Assembly (NCBI GenBank): GCA_964410485.1
Contig: CAYPHJ010000191.1
Location: 1 to 5,226 of the forward strand
Direction: 5' to 3'
Source: CAYPHJ01 sp964410485
Lineage (GTDB): Bacteria; Desulfobacterota; Binatia; UBA9968
Length of the DNA: 5,226 nucleotides
Under the pieces are notes generated by a model. The model worked only from the letters and a program-made list of their open reading frames with translations, made no database searches and was not told where the DNA came from. The position numbers and the translations under genes were made by a program. Below are positions 1 to 5,226 of the stretch, piece after piece. Numbering within the stretch: position 1 is the stretch's first letter; each line of letters starts with the position of its first letter.

Positions 1-2072
1 CCTTCGCCAATGAGCGGCACTCCTAGAAGAGCTCGCACTCCCATACGATCAAGAACCGCCCGAAGCGGATAGCCGGGGTCCTCGTAAATGTCCGCGACTT
101 GAATCGGCTGACGGCTTTCTATCGTCCTGCCCAGCACAGTGGCTCCGATCGGCCCCTTGACCTCCTCAATGGTCTCAATAAGTTCTTTGCTGAGATCGTA
201 GGTGGCCCGCAGTTCCAATTCGCCCGTTTGCTGGTCAAACTCGCAAATTGCTCCCGTCTCTGTGCCGGCGAGCTTGACCGCATGCGACACGACGCTCGCG
301 AGCACGGTTCGAAAGTCCAGGCTCGAACTGACCGCCTGACTCACTTCGTTGAGAGCTTGTAATTCCGCGGTCTTTGCTTTGACTTGATCGAAAAGGTTTA
401 TCTTATCAACGGCCCCGCCAATTTGATCGATCATCGAGTTGATCAGTCGTATTTCCTCTGATGTGAGGCTCCGCGCCTGTTGTCCGTTAAAGGAAACCGC
501 GCCGATTGTTTGATTCTTCGCCTTTATAGGAAACACCGCAAGGAATTTATAGCCAATTCTGTTTGATGCTTTGCTATGACTCAACTGTTGATAGCGAGGA
601 TCCGTGTCGATATTGGCGAAGATTAACGGTTCGCCGGTTTGCGCTACCCTCCCAACGAGTCCTTCTCCTCTTTTATAGACCGGGGGGAGAATACCTTCGA
701 CATTAAAGCCGCAGGCGCCGCGCAGATGCAGCTCTTCCTGAGACCGATCGGATAGAAAAATTCGTACCGCGTCCAGTTCAAAAATCTCGCGGAGTTTCTT
801 GCTCACCTCTTGAAGAACCGGATTAATCTCGAGCGATTGAGCTGCAGCAGCAGTTACGTCAAAGAGCGCCGACAGCTCTTTCGTTCTCTGCGCTACCTTA
901 GCTTCGAGCCAGGCGTATGATTTTTTAAGCTCTGCCACCATCCTGTTGAATTCTTCAGCAAGGATTTCGATCTCATCGCCGGTTTTGATCTCGATGTGGT
1001 GATTTAGATCGCCCTTCCCGATTCGCTCGACGCCCCACTTCAGCGCCTCCAGTGGGCGAACCACCCTGCGGGCAACTAAAAAACTGGCGAACACTGCCAC
1101 TCCAAGCCCGCCGAGTAGCAAAGCTGAAGTGCGCAAAAGCGAAGCATAAAGCGGCGCATAGGCTTCGCTGACCGGGCGCTCGATGAATACCGCCCAATTC
1201 AAAGTGGGGATCAGCGCGAAAGAGCTAAACACTTTTTCGCCGAAGAGATTCTCGGTGACCAGTCCTGTAGGCTGAAACCGACCGGGCGGAGTTCGGAATG
1301 CTGCCTTCACCTGGTTGAGTTCCGACACATCCTTCCGCTGCAGAACCAGGCTCATGTCCGGATGGACGAGCAGCGCGCGAGAGCTGGCAACGGCGTATGC
1401 ATAGCCGGCTGTACCTACCTTGATGGCGGAAATAACTTCTTCGATGTAACGAAGATTGATTTCGGCTTGTAAAACGCCGATGACGTTGCCCGCAAACCTT
1501 TCGATCGGAACCGCAATCGTCATATACGGCTCGGAGCCGCGCAGGGAATAGACCGGACCAAAGTAGGTCTTGCCTTTCAGGGCCGAATCAAGAATTTCAG
1601 GGCGGGGAATTGCTTCTTGTCGATCTTTTCGGGGTAAAACCGCTTTAAACCGGCTGACTTGGACTCGTTGCTTCCCTTCGCGGTCGATCGCCACCAGTTC
1701 GGTGATGGCGGGAAACGCCAGGAAGAGCCTTTCCAATTCAAACTTGTACTTTGGCGACAAGCCTTCGAGCGCTATATCCTGACTTTTCGTTGTTGCCCTC
1801 ATCCCGCGCTCGAGGTTAAGGATGAATTGGTCGATCCTGAACGCCGCTCCCTCGGCAACTTGCTCTTGAAAAAGGGCGACCTGATCTCGCGTTTCCACGT
1901 AGGAGTAGTAGAGTTGCAGGGCTCCGCTGGCCGCCAGCCCGCCGGTTACAAGCACAAGCGACACAAGAAAATAATGCCGGACAAGCCGTCCGGCTCGCAC
2001 CCGGCTGGAACCCGGGTGACCCATTAGAGGCAGGGTTTTTCGTAGAAACTCACTCTTTATCTTATGAATCAT
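1..2072 (-). CDS. Transmembrane Cache-HAMP-GAF-GAF sensor protein, 3' end outside window (probable histidine kinase or other signalling enzyme)
   Basis: The frame is open from ATG at 2072 to the left edge, giving 690 residues with no C-terminus. A basic N-terminus leads into TM1 at about residues 33-55 (FLVSLVLVTGGLAASGAL). An extracytoplasmic region of about 250 residues follows; it resembles a double-Cache ligand domain, with GPVYS near 172-176 and GYAYAVASSRALLVHPDMSL at 223-242. TM2 is about 312-334. HAMP is about 335-385 (VVRPLEAL, then GDEIEILAEEFNRM). A coiled coil follows near 380-402, GAF1 at about 405-560 and GAF2 at about 575-690, cut off after ALLGVPLIGEG. Such proteins sense an outside ligand through Cache and a cytoplasmic cue through GAF. 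The output domain is unseen: a histidine kinase is most likely by family habit, but a cyclase or GGDEF domain is possible. No clear Shine-Dalgarno sequence precedes 2072; ATG at 2024 (Met17) is an alternative start. An in-frame stop lies at 2142-2144. The gene follows the binding-protein gene on the same strand after 313 bases. Confidence 0.9.
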   Translation of the reverse strand, partial: MIHKIKSEFLRKTLPLMGHPGSSRVRAGRLVRHYFLVSLVLVTGGLAASGALQLYYSYVETRDQVALFQEQVAEGAAFRIDQFILNLERGMRATTKSQDIALEGLSPKYKFELERLFLAFPAITELVAIDREGKQRVQVSRFKAVLPRKDRQEAIPRPEILDSALKGKTYFGPVYSLRGSEPYMTIAVPIERFAGNVIGVLQAEINLRYIEEVISAIKVGTAGYAYAVASSRALLVHPDMSLVLQRKDVSELNQVKAAFRTPPGRFQPTGLVTENLFGEKVFSSFALIPTLNWAVFIERPVSEAYAPLYASLLRTSALLLGGLGVAVFASFLVARRVVRPLEALKWGVERIGKGDLNHHIEIKTGDEIEILAEEFNRMVAELKKSYAWLEAKVAQRTKELSALFDVTAAAAQSLEINPVLQEVSKKLREIFELDAVRIFLSDRSQEELHLRGACGFNVEGILPPVYKRGEGLVGRVAQTGEPLIFANIDTDPRYQQLSHSKASNRIGYKFLAVFPIKAKNQTIGAVSFNGQQARSLTSEEIRLINSMIDQIGGAVDKINLFDQVKAKTAELQALNEVSQAVSSSLDFRTVLASVVSHAVKLAGTETGAICEFDQQTGELELRATYDLSKELIETIEEVKGPIGATVLGRTIESRQPIQVADIYEDPGYPLRAVLDRMGVRALLGVPLIGE

Positions 2073-2200
2073 TTGATCAGCTTGGCCGATGAATTTACGG
2101 GCAACATTTCTAACCCGACCGCATGTTTGGTTGCAACAGAACTATTCTTGGACCTGGCTACCCACGTCCGCTCGCCGCCGCACGACCAGTAGGATGGCAA

Positions 2201-2217
2201 CACAAGAGACATGCCAA
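2201..2217 (-). promoter_or_regulatory. Degenerate sigma-54-like -24/-12 element upstream of the sensor gene
   Basis: Read on the minus strand the element is TTGGCATGTCTCTTGTG. It has the -24 GG (2215-2214) and ten bases later GT (2203-2202), where the sigma-54 consensus TGGCAC-N5-TTGCA has GC. It shares the string TCTCTTG, in register, with the better element at 3489-3505. A start site about 12 bases past the -12 position would fall near 2190, leaving a leader of about 118 bases before ATG 2072. The -12 mismatch makes this a tentative call; a chance match is possible. Confidence 0.3.
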
Positions 2218-2313
2218 TGCGGAGACTCTCGGATGTAACTTGTAAGCAATCGTAGTGCGGAAGAAATGTTTAACTATGGGGCTAGTAGGCGGGATGTCAG
2301 TCTTGGTATCAAT

Positions 2314-2333
2314 CTGTGTCTTTTTATACACAG
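2314..2333. repeat. Inverted repeat CTGTGT / ACACAG, 8-base spacer
   Basis: The perfect 6-bp arms lie at 2314-2319 and 2328-2333 around an AT-rich spacer (ctttttat). The repeat overlaps the palindrome at 2325-2339, so the two could not form as RNA hairpins at once. It lies 53 to 72 bases past the stop of the binding-protein gene in that gene's direction, in its 3' untranslated region or in the sensor gene's upstream region. Confidence 0.5.
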
Positions 2334-2339
2334 TGTATA
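2325..2339. promoter_or_regulatory. 15-bp near-perfect palindrome, operator-like (TATACACaGTGTATA)
   Basis: The 7-bp arms TATACAC and GTGTATA match perfectly around one central A. Flanking T and A runs extend the symmetry after one mismatch. A one-base centre makes an RNA hairpin of the full stem impossible, so this is better read as a DNA site for a dimeric regulator. The adjoining TGTATACA at 2334-2341 is itself an 8-bp palindrome. The centre lies 117 bases upstream of the GG of the sigma-54-like element at 2201-2217, a suitable distance for an enhancer site. The protein that binds is unknown. Confidence 0.45.
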
Positions 2340-2364
2340 CAAACGTACACCTTTCAGACGTTTG
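2340..2364. repeat. Inverted repeat CAAACGT / ACGTTTG, 11-base loop
   Basis: The perfect 7-bp arms lie at 2340-2346 and 2358-2364, starting 21 bases past the stop codon of the binding-protein gene in its direction of transcription. As RNA it could form a modest hairpin. No U-run follows in the minus direction, so it does not fit an intrinsic terminator; mRNA 3'-end protection or a protein-binding site are alternatives. Confidence 0.4.
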
Positions 2365-2385
2365 CGGCCTGGGGGTCCGGCGTTC

Positions 2386-3384
2386 TCATTGAACCACTTT
2401 GTCGGCCAGGATCAGAATCTCAGGCGGGATGGTGAGACCAATTGCGTCGGCGGTCTTGAGATTGATAACGAGCTCGAATTTTTTCGGCGTTTCCACAGGT
2501 AAGTTCTGTGGCTTTGCCCCTTTAAGAACACGATCAAGGTACTGGGCGGCTCGATAACCGATGTAGTGCATATCAGGGGAGTAGGTTAGTAGGGCTCCCT
2601 CTTCACTTACCTGAGAGGCATTACACCCAAACAGCGGGAGCCTTTTCTGTAGGGCAATGACAGCGATCTTTTTAAATGCCCTAAATACCGGACTGCAAAG
2701 GGGAAATATTCCCGTCATTGTGTTTATCGATGTGCGTCTGAGGGTCTGCTCTGCGTCTGCTACAGAGCTGATAGGTTCTTTTATCAGCCGGGTCGGGAGC
2801 TGTGTCGCGATACTCTCTATGGCGTCGAGAGTTGCGGCAGAAGTCATACCCTCCTTTCGCTGGTCGTAAAGCACCATGAGGTTATGCATAGGAGGGACGA
2901 CCTGTTTGAAAACCTGTAGTTGCTTACCGAGCCCTTCGGAATCGCCAAAAAAACTTAAGCCGGTGAGGTTCTTGCCGGGGTTTGCCAACGAATCGACGAA
3001 GCCCGATCGTACCGGGTCTCCTGCAGGCATGAAGATGATCGGAACCGTTTTTATGAATTTTTTTACAAGTGCTGTTTCCGCCCCGCTCGTGGTGATAATC
3101 GCGTCAATTTTTTGCTGCGATAACTTTTTCAGCCTGTTAGCGAGCTCTTTGTAATCTTCGCCGCGCACGAGCTCGATAATTATATTTTTCCCGTGGAAAT
3201 AACCCAGCTCCTCCAGGCCATCGCGCAGGCCCTGTACTTGTGGGGGAACCGAATCACGTAACCCGGCAACGATCAGGGCGACATGGTGGCGCTTGACTTG
3301 TTTTTGTGTCGCAGGAACTCCGTTGACAAGCAGTGTGGTCAATAGGAGAGATAGCCCCCAGTACTTCATCATTGCCTTCGCCAT
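2386..3384 (-). CDS. Periplasmic ABC-type substrate-binding protein, ABC_sub_bind family
   Basis: This is a complete 332-residue protein, the usual length for the family. The N-terminus is a secretion signal: basic start, hydrophobic stretch at about residues 10-22, likely cleavage after GVPA (22-25), with no lipobox cysteine. Family marks are VALIVAGLRDS (35-44) followed by GLRDGLEELGY, then IIFMPAGDPVRSGFVDSLANPGKNLTGLS (116-144, the segment typical of the family) and a C-terminal block from about 274 to 328 containing YLDRVLKGAKP, LPVETPKKFELVINLKTA and IGLTIPPEIL. Such proteins bind a small solute in the periplasm and usually serve an ABC importer; the ligand cannot be read from sequence. 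No permease or ATPase gene is in view; instead a membrane sensor gene lies downstream and a sigma-54 activator gene lies divergently upstream. The start is uncertain: Met1 (3384) has no clear Shine-Dalgarno, whereas Met6 (3369) has GAAGG five bases ahead and would give MKYWGLSLLL. Confidence 0.93.
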   Translation of the reverse strand: MAKAMMKYWGLSLLLTTLLVNGVPATQKQVKRHHVALIVAGLRDSVPPQVQGLRDGLEELGYFHGKNIIIELVRGEDYKELANRLKKLSQQKIDAIITTSGAETALVKKFIKTVPIIFMPAGDPVRSGFVDSLANPGKNLTGLSFFGDSEGLGKQLQVFKQVVPPMHNLMVLYDQRKEGMTSAATLDAIESIATQLPTRLIKEPISSVADAEQTLRRTSINTMTGIFPLCSPVFRAFKKIAVIALQKRLPLFGCNASQVSEEGALLTYSPDMHYIGYRAAQYLDRVLKGAKPQNLPVETPKKFELVINLKTADAIGLTIPPEILILADKVVQ

Positions 3385-3388
3385 GGAC

Positions 3389-3401
3389 CCAACGCCGTTG
3401 G
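3389..3401. repeat. Palindrome CCAACGcCGTTGG just upstream of the binding-protein start
   Basis: The perfect 6-bp arms around one base lie four bases before ATG 3384 and 19 before the alternative ATG at 3369. As DNA it could be an operator. As RNA it could fold only a short CCAA/UUGG stem with a five-base loop, next to the ribosome-binding region. Function is unknown. Confidence 0.4.
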
Positions 3402-3448
3402 TGTAAAAAAGTGCGAGTCAACTGTTGAAGCAGCCGCCCTCTCGGATA

Positions 3449-3467
3449 ACCCCCCGCCGGGTGGGGT
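3449..3467 (-). promoter_or_regulatory. GC-rich hairpin in the predicted 5' leader of the binding-protein mRNA
   Basis: On the minus strand, ACCCCACCC is followed by a GGC loop and a run of six G and then T. This can pair as about six G-C pairs with one bulged A. From the predicted sigma-54 start near 3479, the hairpin would begin about 12 bases into the transcript and about 65 to 83 bases before ATG 3384. It is not followed by a U-run, so it is not an intrinsic terminator; a stability element or chance GC-rich sequence are both possible. Confidence 0.35.
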
Positions 3468-3488
3468 AGTCAGTTCGGGTAGTAGCCG

Positions 3489-3505
3489 AAGCAAGAGAAG
3501 TGCCG
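3489..3505 (-). promoter_or_regulatory. Sigma-54 (-24/-12) promoter for the binding-protein gene
   Basis: On the minus strand the sequence is CGGCACTTCTCTTGCTT. Against the sigma-54 consensus TGGCAC-N5-TTGCW, every position agrees except the first T, which is C. The -24 GG (3504-3503) and -12 GC (3492-3491) are exactly ten bases apart, as RpoN requires. Transcription would start near 3479, giving a leader of about 95 bases to ATG 3384. A sigma-54 activator gene starts divergently 214 bases away, which supports the call strongly. A 7-bp direct repeat (GCCGAAG, plus strand, 3485-3491 and 3502-3508) overlaps both elements. Confidence 0.7.
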
Positions 3506-3623
3506 AAGATGTAAGCGAGATTCTGTCGTGTTTCACTGGGGGCGTCTTTGTTTTAGCGCCTGGTTGGCCGACTAGCTGTGGCGCCCCGGGTTTACGTTTC
3601 GTCCTCTTTTTTTGGGATAAAGC

Positions 3624-3634
3624 TGTGGTACACA
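3624..3634. promoter_or_regulatory. Dyad TGTG-gta-CACA, possible activator-binding site
   Basis: Perfect 4-bp arms surround a three-base centre. The site lies 125 bases from centre to the GG of the sigma-54 element at 3489-3505, a normal distance for an upstream activating sequence. It shares the word TACAC (3629-3633) with the palindrome at 2325-2339, which lies at nearly the same distance (117 bases) from the second sigma-54-like element. The arms are short, so chance is a real alternative. Confidence 0.3.
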
Positions 3635-3642
3635 AAGATTTT

Positions 3643-3655
3643 TTACCAGGGGTAA
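3643..3655. promoter_or_regulatory. Dyad TTACC-agg-GGTAA, possible activator-binding site
   Basis: Perfect 5-bp arms surround a three-base centre, about 145 bases upstream of the -24 GG of the binding-protein promoter and 64 to 76 bases before the activator start codon. The position suits a site for the neighbouring Fis-type activator. No close copy of it was seen upstream of the sensor gene. Confidence 0.3.
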
Positions 3656-3682
3656 CTTACGTAGCGCGCTGCGCAACTTTTG

Positions 3683-3704
3683 TTGACAGTGATTTGGTTA
3701 CTGT
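3683..3704 (+). promoter_or_regulatory. Possible -35 box and overlapping dyad at the activator promoter
   Basis: TTGACA at 3683-3688 matches a housekeeping -35 box, but no good -10 follows at 16 to 18 bases, so the promoter call is weak. Overlapping it, ACAGTGATTTGGTTACTGT (3686-3704) is an imperfect dyad with ACAGT/ACTGT arms. A protein bound here would cover the activator's own promoter, which would suit autoregulation. The dyad ends 14 bases before ATG 3719. Confidence 0.35.
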
Positions 3705-3718
3705 GCTAGGCAGGCCAC

Positions 3719-5226
3719 ATGGATCGTGAGGCCAGCCACTCGGAAAGGTTGCGCGCCGTTCTCCAGATCTGTAGGCGGATGACCTCGGTCGGGGACGTGA
3801 TATCCCTGCTTGAACTGATCACGATCGAAACCAAGGAACTACTTCAGGCGGATCGGGTGAGCATCTTCTTGTTGGATCGCGAGAAATGCGAGCTTTGGTC
3901 GGTGATCACGCAGGAGAAAAAGATCATACGATTCGATGCCCGTTTGGGAATCGCCGGTAACGTCGCCATGACCGGGCAAACCATTAACGTGGCCGATGCG
4001 TACGAGCACCCGCTGTTTTTCAAGGAAGTTGACTTGAAGACGGGCTATCGAACGCAAACGTTACTGGCCGTGCCGCTACGAAATTTGCAAGGCGAAATCA
4101 TCGGGGTGGGAGAGGCGATCAACAAAAAAGAGGGACGGTTTACGGAGGAGGACGCGGAGATTCTTCAAATACTCGCTGCGCACGTATCCGATACGATCGA
4201 GACGACGCATCTTGAAAGACGGTTGGAGGAGCAGCCGGTTGAGAGCCGGAAAGATCGTCACGAAGAGATTGGCGCTGGTTTTTCAACGCGCAATATCATC
4301 GGCATGAGCGATCGGATACAAGCCATCGTACGATTGATCGATCAAATACGCGACAGCGCCGTGGACGTCCTTGTGGAAGGCGAGAGTGGCACCGGCAAGG
4401 AGCTGGTCGCAAAAGCTTTGCATTACAACAGCCCGCGGGCAAAGCGGCCGTTTGTAGCTCTCAATTGCGCGGCTTTGCCTGAAAGCATCGTCGAAGCGGA
4501 ATTATTCGGCATCGAGAAGGGTGTCGCGACGGGAGTCGATCGCCGCGCCGGAAAATTCGAGGAAGCCAATACCGGGACGCTTTTCCTCGACGAAATCGGT
4601 GATCTCAGCCTGACATCACAAGCCAAAATTTTGCGCGTGCTCCAGGAACGCTCCGTTACCCGCATTGGAGGCACAGCGCCGATCGCGCTCGATTTGCGAA
4701 TTATAACGGCAACCAACAGAAATCTCGAGGCTGCTATCCGGCAGGGAACTTTCCGGGGCGATCTGTATTACCGCCTGAAAGTGATTCACATCCATATGCC
4801 CCCTCTGCGGGAAATACCGGAGGACATTCCCCTGTTAGTAAATTATTTTTTAGCCAAGTACTGCGTAGCGCTAAGCACAGGTCCGAAGCAACTGACCGAG
4901 ACGGCGCTCGGCTGTCTGGAAAGCTATCCCTGGCCCGGCAATACACGGGAATTGGAAAACGAAATCAAACGGGTTGTCGCATCAGTACGCGGAAGGTCGA
5001 TCGGCGAGAATGACCTTCACCCGGCAATCCGAAACGCCCGGCCAAAAGCAGGAACGCCCGAAAAGCGGCTGGCAGGGACTTCGCTCCGTGCCGCGGCTGC
5101 GGCATTCCAGCGCCAGCTGATCGAAAACGCCCTGCAGGAATCGAGGGGGAACAAACAGAAAGCGGCTCAGGCTTTGGGCCTGAGCCGCCAGGGCTTGATA
5201 AAAAAAATCAAACAGTATGGCATCGG
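3719..5226 (+). CDS. Sigma-54-dependent transcriptional activator, GAF-AAA+-Fis, 3' end just outside window
   Basis: The 502 visible residues end in the last helix of the DNA-binding domain, so little is missing. The GAF domain spans about 10-160 and resembles phosphodiesterase GAF domains: GIAGNVAMTGQTINVADAYEHPLF (77-100), TGYRTQTLLAVPL, then NKKEGRFTEED (135-145). The AAA+ domain spans about 192-425, with Walker A GESGTGKE (221-228), Walker B TLFLDEIGD (287-295), Sensor I ITATNR (329-334), arginine-finger segment FRGDLYYRL (345-353) and Sensor II WPGNTREL (405-412). The Fis-type helix-turn-helix is about 463-502 (GNKQKAAQALGLSRQGLIKK). The sigma-54 contact loop, normally GAFTGA, is GVATGV (268-273). 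There is no receiver domain, so phosphorylation by a classical kinase is not expected; the GAF domain probably controls the ATPase. An in-frame TAG at 3707-3709 rules out an earlier start; AGG four bases before the ATG is a weak ribosome site. The gene is divergent from the binding-protein gene, its likely target. Confidence 0.95.
   Translation, partial: MDREASHSERLRAVLQICRRMTSVGDVISLLELITIETKELLQADRVSIFLLDREKCELWSVITQEKKIIRFDARLGIAGNVAMTGQTINVADAYEHPLFFKEVDLKTGYRTQTLLAVPLRNLQGEIIGVGEAINKKEGRFTEEDAEILQILAAHVSDTIETTHLERRLEEQPVESRKDRHEEIGAGFSTRNIIGMSDRIQAIVRLIDQIRDSAVDVLVEGESGTGKELVAKALHYNSPRAKRPFVALNCAALPESIVEAELFGIEKGVATGVDRRAGKFEEANTGTLFLDEIGDLSLTSQAKILRVLQERSVTRIGGTAPIALDLRIITATNRNLEAAIRQGTFRGDLYYRLKVIHIHMPPLREIPEDIPLLVNYFLAKYCVALSTGPKQLTETALGCLESYPWPGNTRELENEIKRVVASVRGRSIGENDLHPAIRNARPKAGTPEKRLAGTSLRAAAAAFQRQLIENALQESRGNKQKAAQALGLSRQGLIKKIKQYGI

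Larger units (their letters stand above)
2073..2385. other. Intergenic region between binding-protein and sensor genes; no gene seen
   Basis: These 313 bases separate two minus-strand genes. I found no credible small gene, tRNA or classical terminator. The end near the binding-protein gene (2314-2364) is rich in inverted repeats, listed separately. A degenerate sigma-54-like element sits at 2201-2217. The remainder, about 2073-2200 and 2218-2313, shows nothing I can name. The gap is long for a tightly coupled operon, so the sensor gene probably has its own promoter or depends on read-through from the binding-protein gene. Confidence 0.6.
3385..3718. other. Divergent intergenic control region; no gene seen
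   Basis: These 334 bases separate the divergent binding-protein and activator genes. The region holds a strong sigma-54 promoter candidate for the minus-strand gene, a GC-rich leader hairpin, a palindrome near the start codon, and a cluster of inverted repeats between 3624 and 3704. These last lie 119 to 201 bases upstream of the -24 GG, the usual distance for activator-binding sites. The stretch at about 3506-3620 shows nothing firm beyond a weak GGCG/CGCC dyad at 3541-3560. Confidence 0.7.

Noticed and set aside
1659..2027. A 122-codon open frame on the plus strand
   Set aside because: It is antisense to the sensor gene, whose minus-strand frame shows continuous TM and Cache-domain sequence; the plus product matches nothing.
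1..2072. Possible frameshift or split of the sensor gene
   Set aside because: Codon-by-codon reading from 2072 to the edge stayed in one frame through TM1, Cache, TM2, HAMP and both GAF domains, with no stop.
2314..2364. Intrinsic terminator for the binding-protein gene
   Set aside because: Hairpins are possible, but no U-run follows on the minus strand; the T-run at 2321-2325 reads as A in that direction and is upstream of the stems in the plus direction.
2266..2502. A 78-codon open frame on the plus strand crossing the binding-protein stop
   Set aside because: It overlaps the well-supported C-terminus of the binding protein on the other strand and spans the dyad cluster; the product has no recognisable features.
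3563..3600. Sigma-54 promoter on the plus strand for the activator gene
   Set aside because: TGG and GC words occur, but the GG to GC spacing is 11 bases rather than 10 and the rest of the consensus is missing.
3369..3635. An 88-codon open frame on the minus strand in the divergent region
   Set aside because: It overlaps the sigma-54 promoter and the start of the binding-protein gene, has no clear ribosome site, and its product is low-complexity with no recognisable family.
4423..4946. Minus-strand open frames of 97 and 70 codons
   Set aside because: They are antisense to the AAA+ domain of the activator, whose motifs fix the true frame.

Overview
The window holds three protein genes and two regulatory intergenic regions. 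It looks like chromosomal DNA from a Gram-negative, two-membrane bacterium of moderate GC content. The signs are a secreted solute-binding protein, a transmembrane Cache/HAMP sensor and a sigma-54 activator. By general resemblance I would guess an uncultured relative of the deltaproteobacteria or NC10/Methylomirabilota group. That placement is inference and I did not test it.

Layout: positions 2072 to 1 (minus) carry the first 690 residues of a membrane sensor with TM1, an extracytoplasmic Cache-type domain, TM2, HAMP, a coiled coil, GAF1 and most of GAF2. It runs off the left edge, so its output domain is unseen. Positions 2073-2385 are intergenic, with three overlapping dyads and a degenerate sigma-54-like element. 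Positions 3384-2386 (minus) encode a complete 332-residue periplasmic substrate-binding protein of the ABC_sub_bind family, with no permease or ATPase gene in view. Positions 3385-3718 are a divergent intergenic region with a near-consensus sigma-54 promoter facing the binding-protein gene, several inverted repeats and GC-rich leader structure. Positions 3719-5226 (plus) encode 502 residues of a GAF-AAA+-Fis sigma-54 activator that stops at the right edge, within or just past the end of its DNA-binding helix-turn-helix.

Working model (inference): the divergent activator switches on the binding-protein gene, and perhaps the sensor gene behind it, through sigma-54 promoters. The binding protein may act as a periplasmic ligand receptor for the Cache sensor rather than as part of a transporter. 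The activator lacks a receiver domain; its GAF domain closely resembles the cyclic-nucleotide-binding GAF of phosphodiesterases, so a small molecule may control it. Its sigma-54 contact loop reads GVATGV instead of the usual GAFTGA, the most unusual coding feature here.

All three frames are intact in my reading, with no frameshift or internal stop. I saw no RNA gene, insertion sequence, CRISPR array or convincing intrinsic terminator.
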